A DNA stretch of 64,000 nucleotides from Apostichopus japonicus (GCF_037975245.1 NC_092577.1:19776898-19840897); one strand, 5' to 3'. Counted from the stretch's first letter, positions 30,907 through 42,945 are shown. Notes: generated by a model not told the origin, from the letters alone. Made by a program: numbers and translations.

Positions 30907-32143
30907 ACAGTACCGACACTTTGGAAAAGTTCGTGTATCATTCCGATCCCTAAGAAAAACAAATGAATGACCTTCGACCTGTTGCTCTGACTTCAGTGGC
31001 AATGAAAACGTGTGAACGTCTGGTCCTGAGGCATCTAAAACCAATGGTTGATCAGTTTCTAGACCCCATGCAATTCGCCTATAGGTCGAACCGGAGTACA
31101 GAAGATGCAATCCTATATAGTCACTGTATTCTCATTTAGAGCACACCACCTTGGGTAACTCAGTCCGTATACTGTTCTTTGACTTTTCGTCAGCCTTCAA
31201 TACTATACAGCCCCATATCCTTGCCAACAAACTTCTGGAAATGAATGTGCAATGTGATTTTATTAATTGGATACTTAACTACCTCACAAACAGGCCCCAG
31301 TATGTTTCCATAAGGTCATCGGGTTGTAATTCTGACGTCATCTTCTCGAATACAGGAGCACCCCATGGTACGGTTCTGGCCCCATTCCTTTTCACTCTCT
31401 ACACAGCAGATGGCAGGTCATCTGCCGAGAGTTGTTCTCTCGTCAAATTTGCAGATGACACTGCCCTGATTGGGTTGATGACGAAAGATGATGACACCCA
31501 GTACATTGAGCAGATAAGAGATTTTGAGAAATATTGTGAGAGTAACTTCCTGGTTTTAAATGTTGATAAAACAAAGGAAATGGTAATAGATTTCTGTAAG
31601 TGTGGGGCTATCCCGAGTCCTGTCCGTATTAAAGCCCATGATGTTGAGCGTGTGGATCACTATACATACCTAGGGGTTGTACTTGATAATTCCTTGTCCT
31701 GGCATAGCCATGTTGATGCCACACTGAAGAAACTTAACTCTAGAACACTACCTGCATAAAATAAAAACTTTTCAAATTGATGAACGTATTCTGACCATGT
31801 TTTATACTTCCACCATTTGTGGGGTATGGAAATACAATTTGATTTCTTGGGGCGCGGGAATGCGAGAAAGGAAGATCAGAACCGTATAGACTCTTTAATC
31901 CGTCAGGCGGGCCGCATAATTGGCAACAGCCAACCCTCTTACTCATCAAGTTATACCCATCTACTCCAACAGAAATTAGACAAGATTTTGGAGGATGCTG
32001 ACCACCCACTGCATGGACAATTTCAGAATGCAGTGTTTCCTCGGAGCGGGAGGATGAGGCTGCCGACAGGCAAAACCAATCGTCACCTCTCCTCATTCGT
32101 CCCACAGTGCATCAGAATCCATAATCAAAATTACAATCGCTAG
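30907..32143 (+). pseudogene. LINE reverse transcriptase and C-terminal domain
   Basis: Colinear frames give VPTLWKSSCIIPIPKKNK, then NDLRPVALTSVAMKTCERLV and QFAYRSNRSTEDAILY (30,970-31,130), then ILFFDFSSAFNTIQPHIL (motif A), TGAPHGTVLAPFLFTLYTAD (motif B) and VKFADDTALIG (motif C, both Asp present) in the open frame 31,151-31,759. After a break at about 31,760 the C-terminal part has IDSLIRQAGRIIGNSQPSY and ADHPLHGQF to a stop at 32,143. The pattern matches the Rex/CR1 group. At least three breaks inactivate it. Confidence 0.8.
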
Positions 32144-32310
32144 TGTTCTTGCCCTCTTGTTACACCTTCACTGTTTTTGTCATACTTAGTCTTGCCATTT
32201 TCCATGTGCTGTATTTTAATGTTATATCCATCTTATTCTGTACATCGAGCATTTAATTACCCTAAATGGGTTTAATATAGTGAATCTTATGTTATCTTAT
32301 CTTAAAACGG

Positions 32311-32902
32311 AGCAACAACATGACGAAAACTTAATAGAGATTGCTAGAGATTAATAGAGATTAATAGAGGTTGCTAGAGAGAAAGGCCTCGTGTTTAATC
32401 CAGACAAGTGCGAAATTAAGCAACCCACTATTAAATTATTGGGTCATATATATGATGCACAAGGTGTACACCCAGACCCAAGTAAGGTGAAAGCCATGAA
32501 AGCAATAGAGAAAGCCAAACAATGTCGAAGAACTCCATCAATTCTTGGGTATAACTACTTATATGGCCCCGTTCATTCGAGACTTGTCCAATCATACCGC
32601 CTCCTTGCAGGAATTATTGAAGAATGATGTAACCTTCAAATGGACGAATGTACATGATCAAAACTTCAAAAAATCAAAGGTCTCATTAGTGAAGAATTTG
32701 CCTATTTTGACCCATTTTGACATTAGCCTATTTTGACCCAAACAAGGAGTCAGTTATTGAAGTTGACGCTTCATTAAAAGGTATTGGCTGTGCCCTAATC
32801 CAAGACAAAACGAGAATGAAAACATTTCATGGTTCCTTGCTGCTGTTCATTAGTTCCATTCATAGGGAAATTTCTAACAAAGCCCTAATACAACAACAGT
32901 AA
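32311..32902 (+). pseudogene. Gypsy reverse transcriptase end and RNase H start
   Basis: After the LINE, the frame continues with CREKGLVFNPDKCEIKQPTI, KLLGHIYDAQGVHPDPSKVK, then with frame changes a connection region (SRLVQSYRLLAGIIEE), and ESVIEVDASLKGIGCALIQD, the RNase H start with its catalytic Asp. A stop ends it at 32,902. There are small local repeats (ATTAATAGAG) at 32,331-32,370. Confidence 0.7.
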
Positions 32903-34880
32903 TTTATGCTCACAACCTTTTCTTGCCAAAGTAATGCTAAGCCCTGATATCAATTGCAACACACATCAGTGTGTGAAGACTATCTACCATTATCATCATA
33001 CCAAGTTTGACGAAATTCAGACTAGTAATAGTAGCCAAGTAATTGCAATTTGGAGTATTTCACCTTTGACCCCATGACCTCATTAATATTCATGATATGA
33101 GCACCAAAATCAACAGGGTTAATCTACTTACTATGGGCCACCCACTCACCAAGTATGGTAATGATTGGTCAATCCCTTGTTGAGTTATTATGCATACAAA
33201 CTTTCATAACGAAATAATGCTAGCCCCCCACCCCCCTTATAAACATGCATGATATCAATTGCAACACACATCAGTGTGTGGAGACTATCTACCAATATCA
33301 TCATACCAAGTTTGACGAAATTCCAATAAATAGTAGCCAAGTTATTGCAACTTGGGAGTTTTTCACGTTTGACCCGTGACCTCATTAATATTTTTTAACT
33401 TTGACCTCGTATAACTTCGCACACAAAGGTCACACGGGGGTCAACCTATTGGCATTTATGATCAGAAGGTATCTGTCATCTGAAAATAGCATCGAAACTG
33501 TAAAAATCCCTAAAACACGAAAAGGTCACCAGAGGTCAAATTGAGGTGAAGGGTCACCCAGATGCAGGTCGACAAATGGATTACATTGAAGCAACTCCCA
33601 ACCTTAACGGACAGTTCGTTCTCAAGTTATCGCAAAAATAGTATTTTTTTGGATCATTAATTGACCTTTGGTGACCTCGGATCACATGACCGTTAAGTTT
33701 GAAAATATTTCCCTATACCATTTGCAACTTGTCCCAGAATATCAACCGTGTTACACCTTGGAACTGGGAATTATTGCACTAAATGTCTGAAAATTTACTT
33801 TGACCTCATATAACTTCACACACAAAGGTCACCTGAGATAAACCTATTGACATTTTTGATTGGTGAGACGTGAATATAGCATTAAAACTGTAAATATTCA
33901 AACATTTTTTTCTTTGCCCATTTTCTCACCCAAAATACTAGTTTTTTAACATTAATTGACCTTTGATGACCTCGGATAACATGACCGTTAAGTTGGAAAA
34001 TATCCCTCTATACCATTTGCAACTTGTCCCAAAATATCAACCTTGTTACACCTTGGCACTGGGAGTTATTGCATTAAATGTCTGAAAATTTACTTTGACC
34101 TTGTATAACTTTACACACAAAGGTCACCCGGGTGTCAACCTATTGACATTTTTGATCCGAAGGTAAATCTAGCATCAAAACCAAACATTTTCTTTTTCGC
34201 CCGTTTTCTCCCAAACTAAGCCCATTTTTTCTAATGTGACCTTTCACCTTTTGACCTTGGTTTCAAATGTAGTTTGATCTGCTGATTCCAAAAATCAACA
34301 CGACAAGTCTGTACAGCCATCCTAACTCCGACCGAAAACTTTGGACCCCATATAAGTTCGCACACAAAGGTCACACGGGGGTCAACCTATCAATATTAAT
34401 GATCGGAAGGTACCTTTGACATCTGAAAATAGCATCGAGACTGTAAAAATCCCCAAAACATGAAAAGGTCACCAGAGGTCAAATTGAGGTCAAGGGTCAC
34501 CCAGATGTGGGTCGACAATTGGATTACACTGAAGCAACTCCCAACCCTAACGGACAATTCGTTCTCAAGTTATCGCAAAAATAATAGTTTTTTAACATTA
34601 ATTGACCTTTGGTGACCTCAGATCACATGATCGTTAAGTTTCAAAATGTTCCCCTAACCAGTTCACAACTTGTCCCAAAATATCAACCTTGTCGCACATT
34701 GGCACTGGGAGTTATTGCAGTTTTAGTATTTTGGGTTTTTGGACTATAACTGACCTTTGGTGACCTTTGTGGGCACCAAAAACAATAGGGTTCATCTACT
34801 CACTATGGGCCACCCACCCACCAAGTTTGATCATGATCAGTCAATCCCTTGTTGAGTTATCGTGCATACAAGGTAAAGCG
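32903..34880. repeat. Degenerate repeat region dense in AGGTCA half-sites
   Basis: Several blocks recur. GCAACACACATCAGTGTGTG starts at 32,957 and 33,261. CTATGGGCCACCCAC lies near 33,133 and 34,803. ACCTCATATAACTTCACACA-type blocks recur near 33,400, 33,805, 34,100 and 34,345. TTAATTGACCTTTGGTGACC-type blocks recur near 33,656, 33,953 and 34,599. Spacing is irregular, about 250-650 bases, so this is an old, rearranged array rather than a clean satellite. Many units contain TGACCT or AGGTCA in pairs four bases apart. No coding sequence is supported. The AGGTCA pairs resemble nuclear-receptor sites, but no function is shown. Confidence 0.6.
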
Positions 34881-34887
34881 TCACACA

Positions 34888-34911
34888 CACACACACACAT
34901 ACTCACCTCCA
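34888..34911. repeat. AC dinucleotide microsatellite
   Basis: A short run of alternating A and C lies just after the half-site repeat. Confidence 0.7.
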
Positions 34912-34959
34912 CAATAATATTGGGACCAGTAACTTGGTACGTTTTGCATCAACAATTGT

Positions 34960-35290
34960 TGGACCTGATTTGTGGGACCAGAATGTACACCTTATGTGTG
35001 GGACCTTAAAAACACACCTTTGTGGGACCAGTCCAAATATGTGGGACCACAAAAACACACCTAAGAAACATCATTTGTGGGACCAGACCAAATTGTGGGA
35101 CCAAAAAAACACACCTGAGAAACATCATTTGTGGGACCAGATAAAACATGTTTCAAACTAAATTTGTGGAATCACACCCAATATGTGGGACCACAAATCA
35201 TGCTGTTCCAACATGTCTGGGACCAAAAGCAGACCTTTCAAAAGGTTTGGGTACCAATCCCAAAACTCCTTTGTGGGACGTACCATCTAA
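34960..35290. repeat. Degenerate tandem repeat based on TGTGGGACCA
   Basis: TGTGGGACC recurs about ten times with variable spacing. Two units of about 65 bases (CACACCTAAGAAACATCATT and CACACCTGAGAAACATCATT, at about 35,056 and 35,111) are clear direct copies. Open frames here simply read the repeat (LWDQ). Confidence 0.6.
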
Positions 35291-36000
35291 TGAACACAAA
35301 TACCGAGTCTCTGTCTCTAAGACAGAAATGAAAGGAGCTTTGGTAGTTGAAAGATAAATTACACATAAGTTTCTGTACTGTTTCCCCCGAAATCAGCAAT
35401 AGATATTCATCCTGCGAATATTTTCCCAAAAAACTGCCTCAGCAATAGCAATTTCCAACAGAAATTTCTTTAATCGGCAGAAAAAAAGGTATATGAATTT
35501 TTCTTGTTGACGTCCCAGCTCAATAAGTTGGAGGAATACTGTACAGAAAGTAAGGAACACATTTATCTCTCATAACTACCTATCCTCCTTTAGCCATTCA
35601 GATGTGTCAAGTTAAGGAACTGTAAATATGTTAGGAAAAGAACATTTTCAATTTTTCACAGTTGTCCTTATCTTTCAGTCTACACTACATATAATTTGAC
35701 AAATTGACCACAGTAATTCACTTTTCATTCAGTTTGAGTTTGAACTTATACATTTTCATGCTCAACAAACTTGGCATCAGTCTATTCTAATTCAAAGTAT
35801 TTCTCTGTTTAATTGATACATCAGAATAACTGCTGTTCGTTAAAAGAACTTTTTAAGAAATATTGCTAATTTTTTTTTCTATTAGTAGTGCCCAACAAGG
35901 ATAGCAGCTTTATATGTATTCATACTGGGCAGAATCAACAATGCTGTCAGTTTGCACTAACATTTACAGTAGGCTCAAATGAGCACAGAAAATGTGGGAC
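35291..36000. other. No gene recognised
   Basis: AT-rich sequence with no supported feature before the TA microsatellite. A single TGTGGGACCA at 35,993-36,002 is a last stray unit of the preceding repeat. Confidence 0.3.
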
Positions 36001-36005
36001 CAACC

Positions 36006-36009
<4 letters not shown>

Positions 36010-36087
<78 letters not shown>
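36010..36087. repeat. TA dinucleotide microsatellite, about 39 units
   Basis: About 78 bases of uninterrupted alternating T and A. It is self-complementary and probably variable in length between individuals; assembly length here may be inexact. Confidence 0.95.
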
Positions 36088-36092
<5 letters not shown>

Positions 36093-36344
36093 AAACAAGT
36101 GGCGAATCCGTGGAATTGCATATCTAATCGCCACACACCAAATACAGACATAAACTACTGGCAATACCCATGCAATCTACCCAATGTAAGGGAAATGTTA
36201 ATGATATGGGTATAAGCCTTTTGACCCTTTATAATGTACTCACTTTTTGCCATAATAGTGTATATGTATGACACAAAAAAACCATTACCAAAGTTAAAAT
36301 GAAGTATATTCGTTTTATCGAAATATGTGGTTAGCATGGTTATG

Positions 36345-38790
36345 GTCAGTGTGAATTAGATTAGCTGATCATTTCTGAATAAATTCAAGAGGAGCTTTGT
36401 TTTAGAGTCAATATGTTATAGCACATCATGTGTATAAGATTATGTGGACGGTCCACATAATCCGCTCGTACACTTACGATTATATATTCCAATTGAGATT
36501 ACGTGTGTTACAGAAAAAAAAAAGACGTTAATACTTCTATATGAATATATTCAATACATTCAATACAAATGATTTAAACAGATCTACGAGTTCGGTAAAT
36601 ACAGGATATAAAACAGACCCATATTTGACGGGTTGATTCTTTACTGAATCTGTCGATATTTGGTGCGGGGTCTTTCCTAAGAACGGTTATTTTGAATTAA
36701 TAGAGTTGATAAATGTTATGCCCTAATTTTGGTTTATAATATGAAATGTGTATAAGATTATGTGGACGGTCCACATAGTCTACTCGTACACCTACGATTA
36801 TATATTCCAATTGAGATTACGTGTGTTACGGAAAAAAAGACGTTAATACTACTATAGGAATATATTCAATACATTCAATACACATGATTCAAACAGATCT
36901 ACGAGTTCGGTAAATACAGGATATAAAACAGACCCATATTTGACGGATTGATCCTTTACTGAACCTGTCGATATTTGGTGCGGGGTCTTTCCTAAGAACG
37001 GATATTTTGAATTAATAGAGTTGATCAATTTTCAACCCTAATTTTGGTTTATAATCAATGAAAAATACAATGAAATGTGTATAAGATTATGTGGACGGTC
37101 CACATAATCCGCTCGTACACTTACGATTATATATTCCAATTGAGATTACGTGTGTTACAGAAAAAAAGGACGTTAATACTACAATATGAATATATTCAAT
37201 ACACATGATTTAAACAGATTTACAAGTTCGGTAAATACAGGATATAAAACAGACCCATATTTGACGGGTTGATTCCTTACTGAATCTATCGATATTTGGT
37301 GCGGGGTCCTTCCTTTGAACACAGTTGTTTTGAATAAATGTAGTTGATAAATTTTAAGCCCTAATTTTGGTTTATAATCAATAAACAATATAATGAAATG
37401 TGTATAAGATTATGTGGACGGTCCACATAATCCGCTCGTACACTAACGATTATATATTCTAATTGAGATTACGTGTGTTACAGAAAAAAAAGAGGTTAAT
37501 ACTACTATATGAATATATTCAATACATTCAATACACATGATTCAAACAGATCTACGAGTTCGGTAAATACAGGATATAAAACAGACCCATATTTGACGGA
37601 TTGATCCTTTACTGAACCTGTCGATATTTGGTGCGGGGTCTTTCCTAAGAACGGATATTTTGAATTAATAGAGTTGATCAATTTTCAACCCTAATTTTGG
37701 TTTATAATCAATGAAAAAATACAATGAAATGTGTATAAGATTATGTGGACGGTCCACATAATCCGCTCGTACACTTACGATTATATATTCCAATTGAGAT
37801 TACGTGTGTTACAGAAAAAAAGGACGTTAATACTACAATATGAATATATTCAATACACATGATTTAAACAGATTTACAAGTTCGGTAAATACAGGATATA
37901 AAACAGACCCATATTTGACGGGTTGATTCCTTACTGAATCTATCGATATTTGGTGCGGGGTCCTTCCTTTGAACACAGTTGTTTTGAATAAATGTAGTTG
38001 ATAAATTTTAAGCCCTAATTTTGGTTTATAATCAATAAACAATATAATGAAATGTGTATAAGATTATGTGGACGGTCCACATAATCCGCTCGTACACTAA
38101 CGATTATATATTCTAATTGAGATTACGTGTGTTACAGAAAAAAAAGAGGTTAATACTACTATATGAATATATTCAATACATTCAATACACATGATTCAAA
38201 CAGATCTACGAGTTCGGTAAATACAGGATATAAAACAGACCCATATTTGACGGATTGATCCTTTACTGAACCTGTCGATATTTGGTGCGGGGTCTTTCCT
38301 AAGAACGGATATTTTGAATTAATAGAGTTGATCAATTTTCAACCCTAATTTTGGTTTATAATCAATGAAAAAATACAATGAAATGTGTATAAGATTATGT
38401 GGACGGTCCACATAATCCGCTCGTACACTTACGATTATATATTCCAATTGAGATTACGTGTGTTACAGAAGAAAAGGACGTTAATACTACAATATGAATA
38501 TATTCAATACACATGATTTAAACAGATTTACAAGTTCGGTAAATACTGGATATAAAACAGACCCATATTTGACGGGGTGATTCCAACCTGAAACATATCA
38601 AGATATGAGGGTGTGTAGCCCTTATTCAGAAGACCATTATTGTGAATTAATGTAGTTGATTAATTTTTAATATTTTTAATTACGGTTTTAGTTATAATCA
38701 ATTAACAATACAACATCATACGTATAATATAATGTGGACGATCCACATAAACCGATTATACCGATTATACAATTATGATTATATATTTCA
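36345..38790. repeat. Satellite array with 654-base dimeric unit and central palindrome
   Basis: The 23-base palindrome ATTATGTGGAC-G-GTCCACATAAT begins at 36,439, 36,757 (one change), 37,086, 37,409, 37,740, 38,063 and 38,394. Spacing alternates 323 and 331 from the third copy on, so the true period is 654. The block from 37,086 repeats almost exactly at 37,740: the open frames at 37,179-37,388 and 37,833-38,042 have identical products. Each monomer also has GAGATTACGTGTGTTAC, TTCGGTAAATACAGGATATA and ATATTTGGTGCGGGGTC blocks. Array edges are more diverged. These frames are not believed to be genes. Confidence 0.9.
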
Positions 38791-39639
38791 ATTAAGATGA
38801 CGTGGGTTATTAAACAAAAACGTCAATACTACTGTTGCATTCCGGGGGCCCATTAGCACAGCAGAGAATACTGTCAAAAGTTCCTTTATGGAAATGTCGT
38901 GGTTAGCTTGTGTATCAGTTAATCGTAGTAAATAGAGACCAGGCCATATTACAATTACAAGAAAATAAAAAATCTCTGCGTACAAGAATTTAGTATATGT
39001 GAATGCAAGTTTACAATATAGATGTAAGTGGTGACACTCTGGTATATATACTAAGCAATAAAACAATACAACATGTGACGTAAAATCTTTTTAACTATTT
39101 AATTTACAACAACAACATTATCCCCCTAAACCTATGCAGATATGTTGTAGACAATAAATTCACTGGTAATACCGATTTACTTAACCCATAACTCTCTTAA
39201 TAAGACTATAAAACACATCAATTAGCATTTAACCCTCCTAAATTACATACCACTTGAATATAAATAGTCATGACATGGTGGGCTATGTAGCTCAATGCAC
39301 AGCTTACTACGGATGAGTATAAAAACCATTCACGTTACACTACTATCCTAATACACACTATTGTCTTAACAGCTTCGTTTTAAACAATTAATATTTGAAT
39401 GGTTATGAGTATTATCTTACAGGATAAGGGTAATAGTAAGTTTTATTTTCACTTTTCTTTTTTAAGTCGGGGGGTAAGGGTGCGGGGGGGGGGGCACCAA
39501 TGCCAACCATAACCCGTGCACCGGTGGTCATTGAGGTCAGTTTACAGGAGTGGTTCATTTCCAATGTTCCCAATTAAAGTTGAGATCAAGTTTCATTACA
39601 ATGTAGGTAAGCCGACTTTCATTTAATATGATATGGCTA
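38791..39639. other. Unassigned AT-rich sequence
   Basis: No gene is supported. A G-run of ten is at 39,484-39,493. The region may be flanking or spacer sequence between satellite copies. Confidence 0.3.
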
Positions 39640-40840
39640 TCTATTTTTAATTTCAATTTTTCTATGCTCAATGACACATGATATAGACAGACCTACAACT
39701 TCGGAAAATAAAGGATATAAACAGACCCTTGTTTGACGGAGTGGATGATTAACTGAAATATTTCGAGATTTGAGGGTTTGGCCCTTGTTCAGAAGGCTGT
39801 CAGTGTTAATTAGATTAGCTGATCATTTCTGAATATATTCAAGAGGAGCTTTGCTTAAGAATCAATATGTTATACAATATCATGTGTCTCAGATTATGTG
39901 GACGGTCCACATAATACGCTCATATACTTACGATTATATATTCCAATTGAGATTACGTGTGTTGCTAAAAAAAAAAAACGTTAATACTACTATCCAAATA
40001 CATTCTATAGACCAAAAGAAAATATTTAGGTTGTGATCTTTCTTAAGCTGCTTTTAAGACAATTATTGTGAACGGTCAACAGTATTATCATACTAATATT
40101 AAGGGTTAAGGATTAGGGTTATTCTTTCGGGGTTTCCTATAATAGCGAGGATTGTTGATGCTTGCTTACATTTTTTCTTCCCAATGTTCCTAAATAAACT
40201 TTTAAGAATATATTAACCTAAAGGTAAACCGTATGGCATGCCAAAAAATATATATTTGATAAAGTTATCTGTTTTTAAAATTAATCTTTATATGCTCAAT
40301 GACACATGATTTAAACAGATCTACGAATGAGTAATCAGTAATTAAAGGATATAAAACAGACCTATATTTGACGGGTTGATTCCTTCCTGAATCTGCGGAT
40401 TTTGGTGCGGGGTCCTTCGTTAGAACAGTCTTTTTGAATTAATAGAGTTCATGAATTTTTAACCGTAATTTTGGTTTATGATCAATAAATAATACAATGA
40501 AATGTGTATAAGATTATGTGGACGGTCCACATAATCCGCTCATACACTTACGATTATATATTCCAATTGAAATTACTGTGTTACAACAACAAAAAAGACG
40601 TTAATACGATGTGATTACTTTCAATGCATTCAATACACAGATCTACAACTTCGGAAAATAAAGGATATAAACAGACGCTGACCCTTGTTTAACGGAGTGA
40701 TGATTAAGTGAAACATTTATATATCTATATTGAATTTGAGTTTTTCTACGCTCAATGACACATGATATAGACAGATCTACAACTTCGGAAAATAAAGGAT
40801 ATAAACAGACCCTTGTTTGACGGAGTGATGATTCCATGAA
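39640..40840. repeat. Dispersed, decayed satellite monomers
   Basis: Palindrome cores at 39,893 and 40,513 and blocks such as ACTTCGGAAAATAAAGGATA at 39,690, 40,650 and 40,782 show the same family outside the array. The sequence left of the 39,893 core (GATTAGCTGATCATTTCTGA) also matches the sequence left of the main array at 36,359, so a larger unit than the monomer was copied. Another partial copy lies at 42,010-42,180, and a palindrome-only relic at 44,155-44,175. Confidence 0.75.
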
Positions 40841-40845
40841 ATCAG

Positions 40846-41285
40846 GGACGTAGCTAAGGCCTGATCATTGGGGGAGGGGGGGGGGGGTAGTGGCTGAAAT
40901 TCCAACTGGATAGGTTTTGGAGCCATAAAATTCCGGCTGTTGTTTGTTCTCCAACCCCCCCCCCCCCTGCTCTACTCGCCAACATTCACATATTGAATAC
41001 CACTGGCCCTCACTTCACAAACTTCTATAGACACTCTGGTTAAGCAAAGCAGGTAAGCAACTAAGTAAAGTTATCTGCTTGAAGGCTTTATAGACTACTG
41101 ACTACAAAAGCTATGTTAGTGTAACAAAGGGGAAAACTTTTTATTTTCAACAAATTATATTCGACGACAAAGTGAGTTACCAAAAATACAGAGCTTTTAT
41201 TGGCACGCTTAATATTTTTTCTTTGGGGGGGGGGGGTGGGTGGGGGATATTTATTACTCACATGAAATGTTTTAATTGTTCGCTT
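40846..41285. other. Possible dispersed repeat end with G- and C-runs
   Basis: CAGGGACGTAGCTAAGG at 40,845 followed by G-runs, then a C-run at about 40,955, then a second G-run at 41,225, look like ends of one or more small DNA elements. I cannot pair ends or find a target duplication. Confidence 0.3.
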
Positions 41286-41540
41286 CATTCCAACTGATCA
41301 TTCGGAATGAAGTGAACAATTAAACATTTTGCAGAAAAATGTTGAGTTGACGAGTTACGATAAGTTGGCAATTAAACACATTGAACATTTTGCAGAAAAT
41401 GTTTCAATTGCTCAGATGGAATGAAGTGAACGATCGGAAATTTTGCAGAAAAATCTGAAACTGACGAGATAATGATAAGTTATCAATTAAACATTTTTCA
41501 GAAAATTGTTCAATTGATCAGTTAAAGCAACTGAGCAATC
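41286..41540. repeat. Local repeats around AATTAAACATTTTGCAGAAAA
   Basis: Units of about 80-90 bases with GGAATGAAGTGAAC and ACATTTTGCAGAAAA recur three times, partly with internal inverted matches (CAATTGATCAGTT, AACTGATCATT). It looks like a decayed fold-back or tandem repeat. Confidence 0.5.
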
Positions 41541-41871
41541 CAACATTTTCTGATTTTTGATATCATTTTATCTTCTTACTGAAAAATGTCAAATTATGGG
41601 CCAGAGTTTTTGTTATGTTGATGGCACTTTTAAGCTTCCGTAGATTAGCATTCAGCGTTTTTTGTATACATAGAGACAATGTATATCTTGAACTTACTTG
41701 AAGCTAGCGAACTGGGAGTATTCAAAATCATACGAAGTTTTGTATGGTGGAGTATAAAGATCGCGTGATAGAATTTCTCAATGTGACAAGGAAAACGTGG
41801 TAAAAATGACTGATTGAAGGTCAATTTTGACCGAAAATTTTAGTTCACTCACAAATTACAAGAATATGTGA

Positions 41872-41937
41872 AAATGAGAGTGCGACAGTCGGAAAAATGA
41901 GAGTGCGACAGTCGGAAATTCAGACTGTCGCACACAA
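41872..41937. repeat. Short direct and inverted repeat of GAGAGTGCGACAGTC
   Basis: ATGAGAGTGCGACAGTCGGAAA occurs twice in tandem, followed by an inverted match GACTGTCGCACAC, so the transcript could fold into a hairpin. Confidence 0.6.
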
Positions 41938-42321
41938 ATTTTCCAAGTATCGTCAGTTTGACCAAGATTTGGGGGGGGGGGGAGGGTTATCTGTTTTTAA
42001 TTTGAATCTATTTATGCTCAATGATACATGAATTAAACAGATCTACCAGTTCGGTTAATAAAGGATATTAACAGTCCCATATTTGACCGGTTTAAGTCTT
42101 CCTGTAGAATATCGAGATTTTATGGGTGGGCGTCCCTCCCAGATTCTTCTTGTTGTGAATTATAGTAGTTGATAAATGTGTAATATTTTCAATTAGGGGA
42201 TTGGTTATCTGGAAATGGTATTTATAGTAAGCAGTATACTTTTCTGTATCCTACATAATATTGCGATATGGTATTTGTCGACTTTTAACGTGCGATTCAT
42301 CGCTATACGTGCATGATATAG

Positions 42322-42937
42322 GGGTGTTACTAAAACGAATGACAATTGCGTTACACATAACGAATGACAATATGTTGTACACACTAAAAAATTGCGTTGA
42401 CTAAAACGAATGACAGCACAAACATTTGCTTCAACCGGATATCACAATTCAGACTTCGTGGGTATCTAGATCTAGTAAAGTACGGACAAGATAAAAACAC
42501 ACCTTATAGTAAGCAAAATTGTTAGTCTGATTTTAAAAAGTAAAATTTAACGTCATTTTCCCGATATGATTTGTTAGAAACTAACAATACTATAATCTTG
42601 AAACGGCTTCAGTTATCTTTCTATATAAATCTACAGAGGTAAAAAGCACAGCACTCAAGCGCATTCTCACACAAAAACTTTCCCTGTGGTTTCTATCCGT
42701 AAATTACACCAAAACCCTGCAACTAAGTACATACGTAACATGCGATTTTCCTCAAATCATTTTTGCGCAGAAAACCAATAACCGCATTTACTCCACTCCG
42801 TTAATCATTCTATCTCTTCTCAACACTGTCCTTCGTTGTCATTCGTTGTCATTCGCTGTCATTTGCTGTCATTCGCAAATGATAATTAACCCTGTACAAA
42901 GTCAATTGTCATTCGGTCATTCGTTTTAGTTTGTCCC
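42322..42937. mobile_element. Non-autonomous DNA transposon with 8-base duplication
   Basis: TGATATAG flanks both sides (42,314-42,321 and 42,938-42,945). The inner ends match in inverted orientation (ACTAAAACGAATGAC from 42,330; its reverse complement near 42,917-42,931). The left end has three AACGAATGACA words and the right end about five GTCATTCG words, so it has subterminal repeats. An 8-base duplication fits hAT elements. There is no coding sequence. Length 616 bases. Confidence 0.65.
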
Positions 42938-42945
42938 TGATATAG

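Larger units (their letters stand above)
30024..32303 (+). mobile_element. CR1/Rex-like LINE inserted in Gypsy reverse transcriptase
   Basis: The copy is flanked by AAAACGG at 30,017-30,023 and 32,304-32,310, a 7-base target duplication. The Gypsy reading continues across it (FGKT before, EHDEN after). It has an endonuclease ORF start, a reverse transcriptase and a C-terminal domain, and ends with a short repeat TTATCTTATCTT instead of poly-A, as is common in CR1/L2/Rex-like LINEs. There is an internal deletion at about 30,900 between endonuclease and reverse transcriptase. It is younger than the Gypsy copy. Confidence 0.8.
27442..32902 (+). mobile_element. Ty3/Gypsy LTR retrotransposon, interrupted and 3'-truncated
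   Basis: In order: the LTR, a primer-binding site, a leader with a short tandem repeat, gag with a CCHC knuckle, an aspartic protease (DTGA), reverse transcriptase split by a LINE at 30,024-32,303, and the start of RNase H to 32,902. Integrase and the 3' LTR are missing. Gag and pol contain several stops and frame changes, so the element is dead. No flanking duplication can be checked because the 3' end is lost. Confidence 0.75.

Noticed and set aside
35888-36164. Open frames on both strands encoding long runs of Ile and Tyr
   Set aside because: They are translations of the TA microsatellite and not genes.
37179-38042. Two identical 69-codon frames that could look like a duplicated gene
   Set aside because: They lie in satellite monomers 654 bases apart; identity comes from the tandem array.
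36439-38416. CRISPR-like array of palindromes with regular spacing
   Set aside because: Spacing is over 300 bases, the spacers are repeats too, and the context is eukaryotic.
39270-39330. A tRNA-like phrase (ATGTAGCTCAATGCAC)
   Set aside because: No T-arm GGTTCGAATCC-type sequence or acceptor stem follows, so neither a tRNA gene nor a tRNA-derived SINE can be supported.
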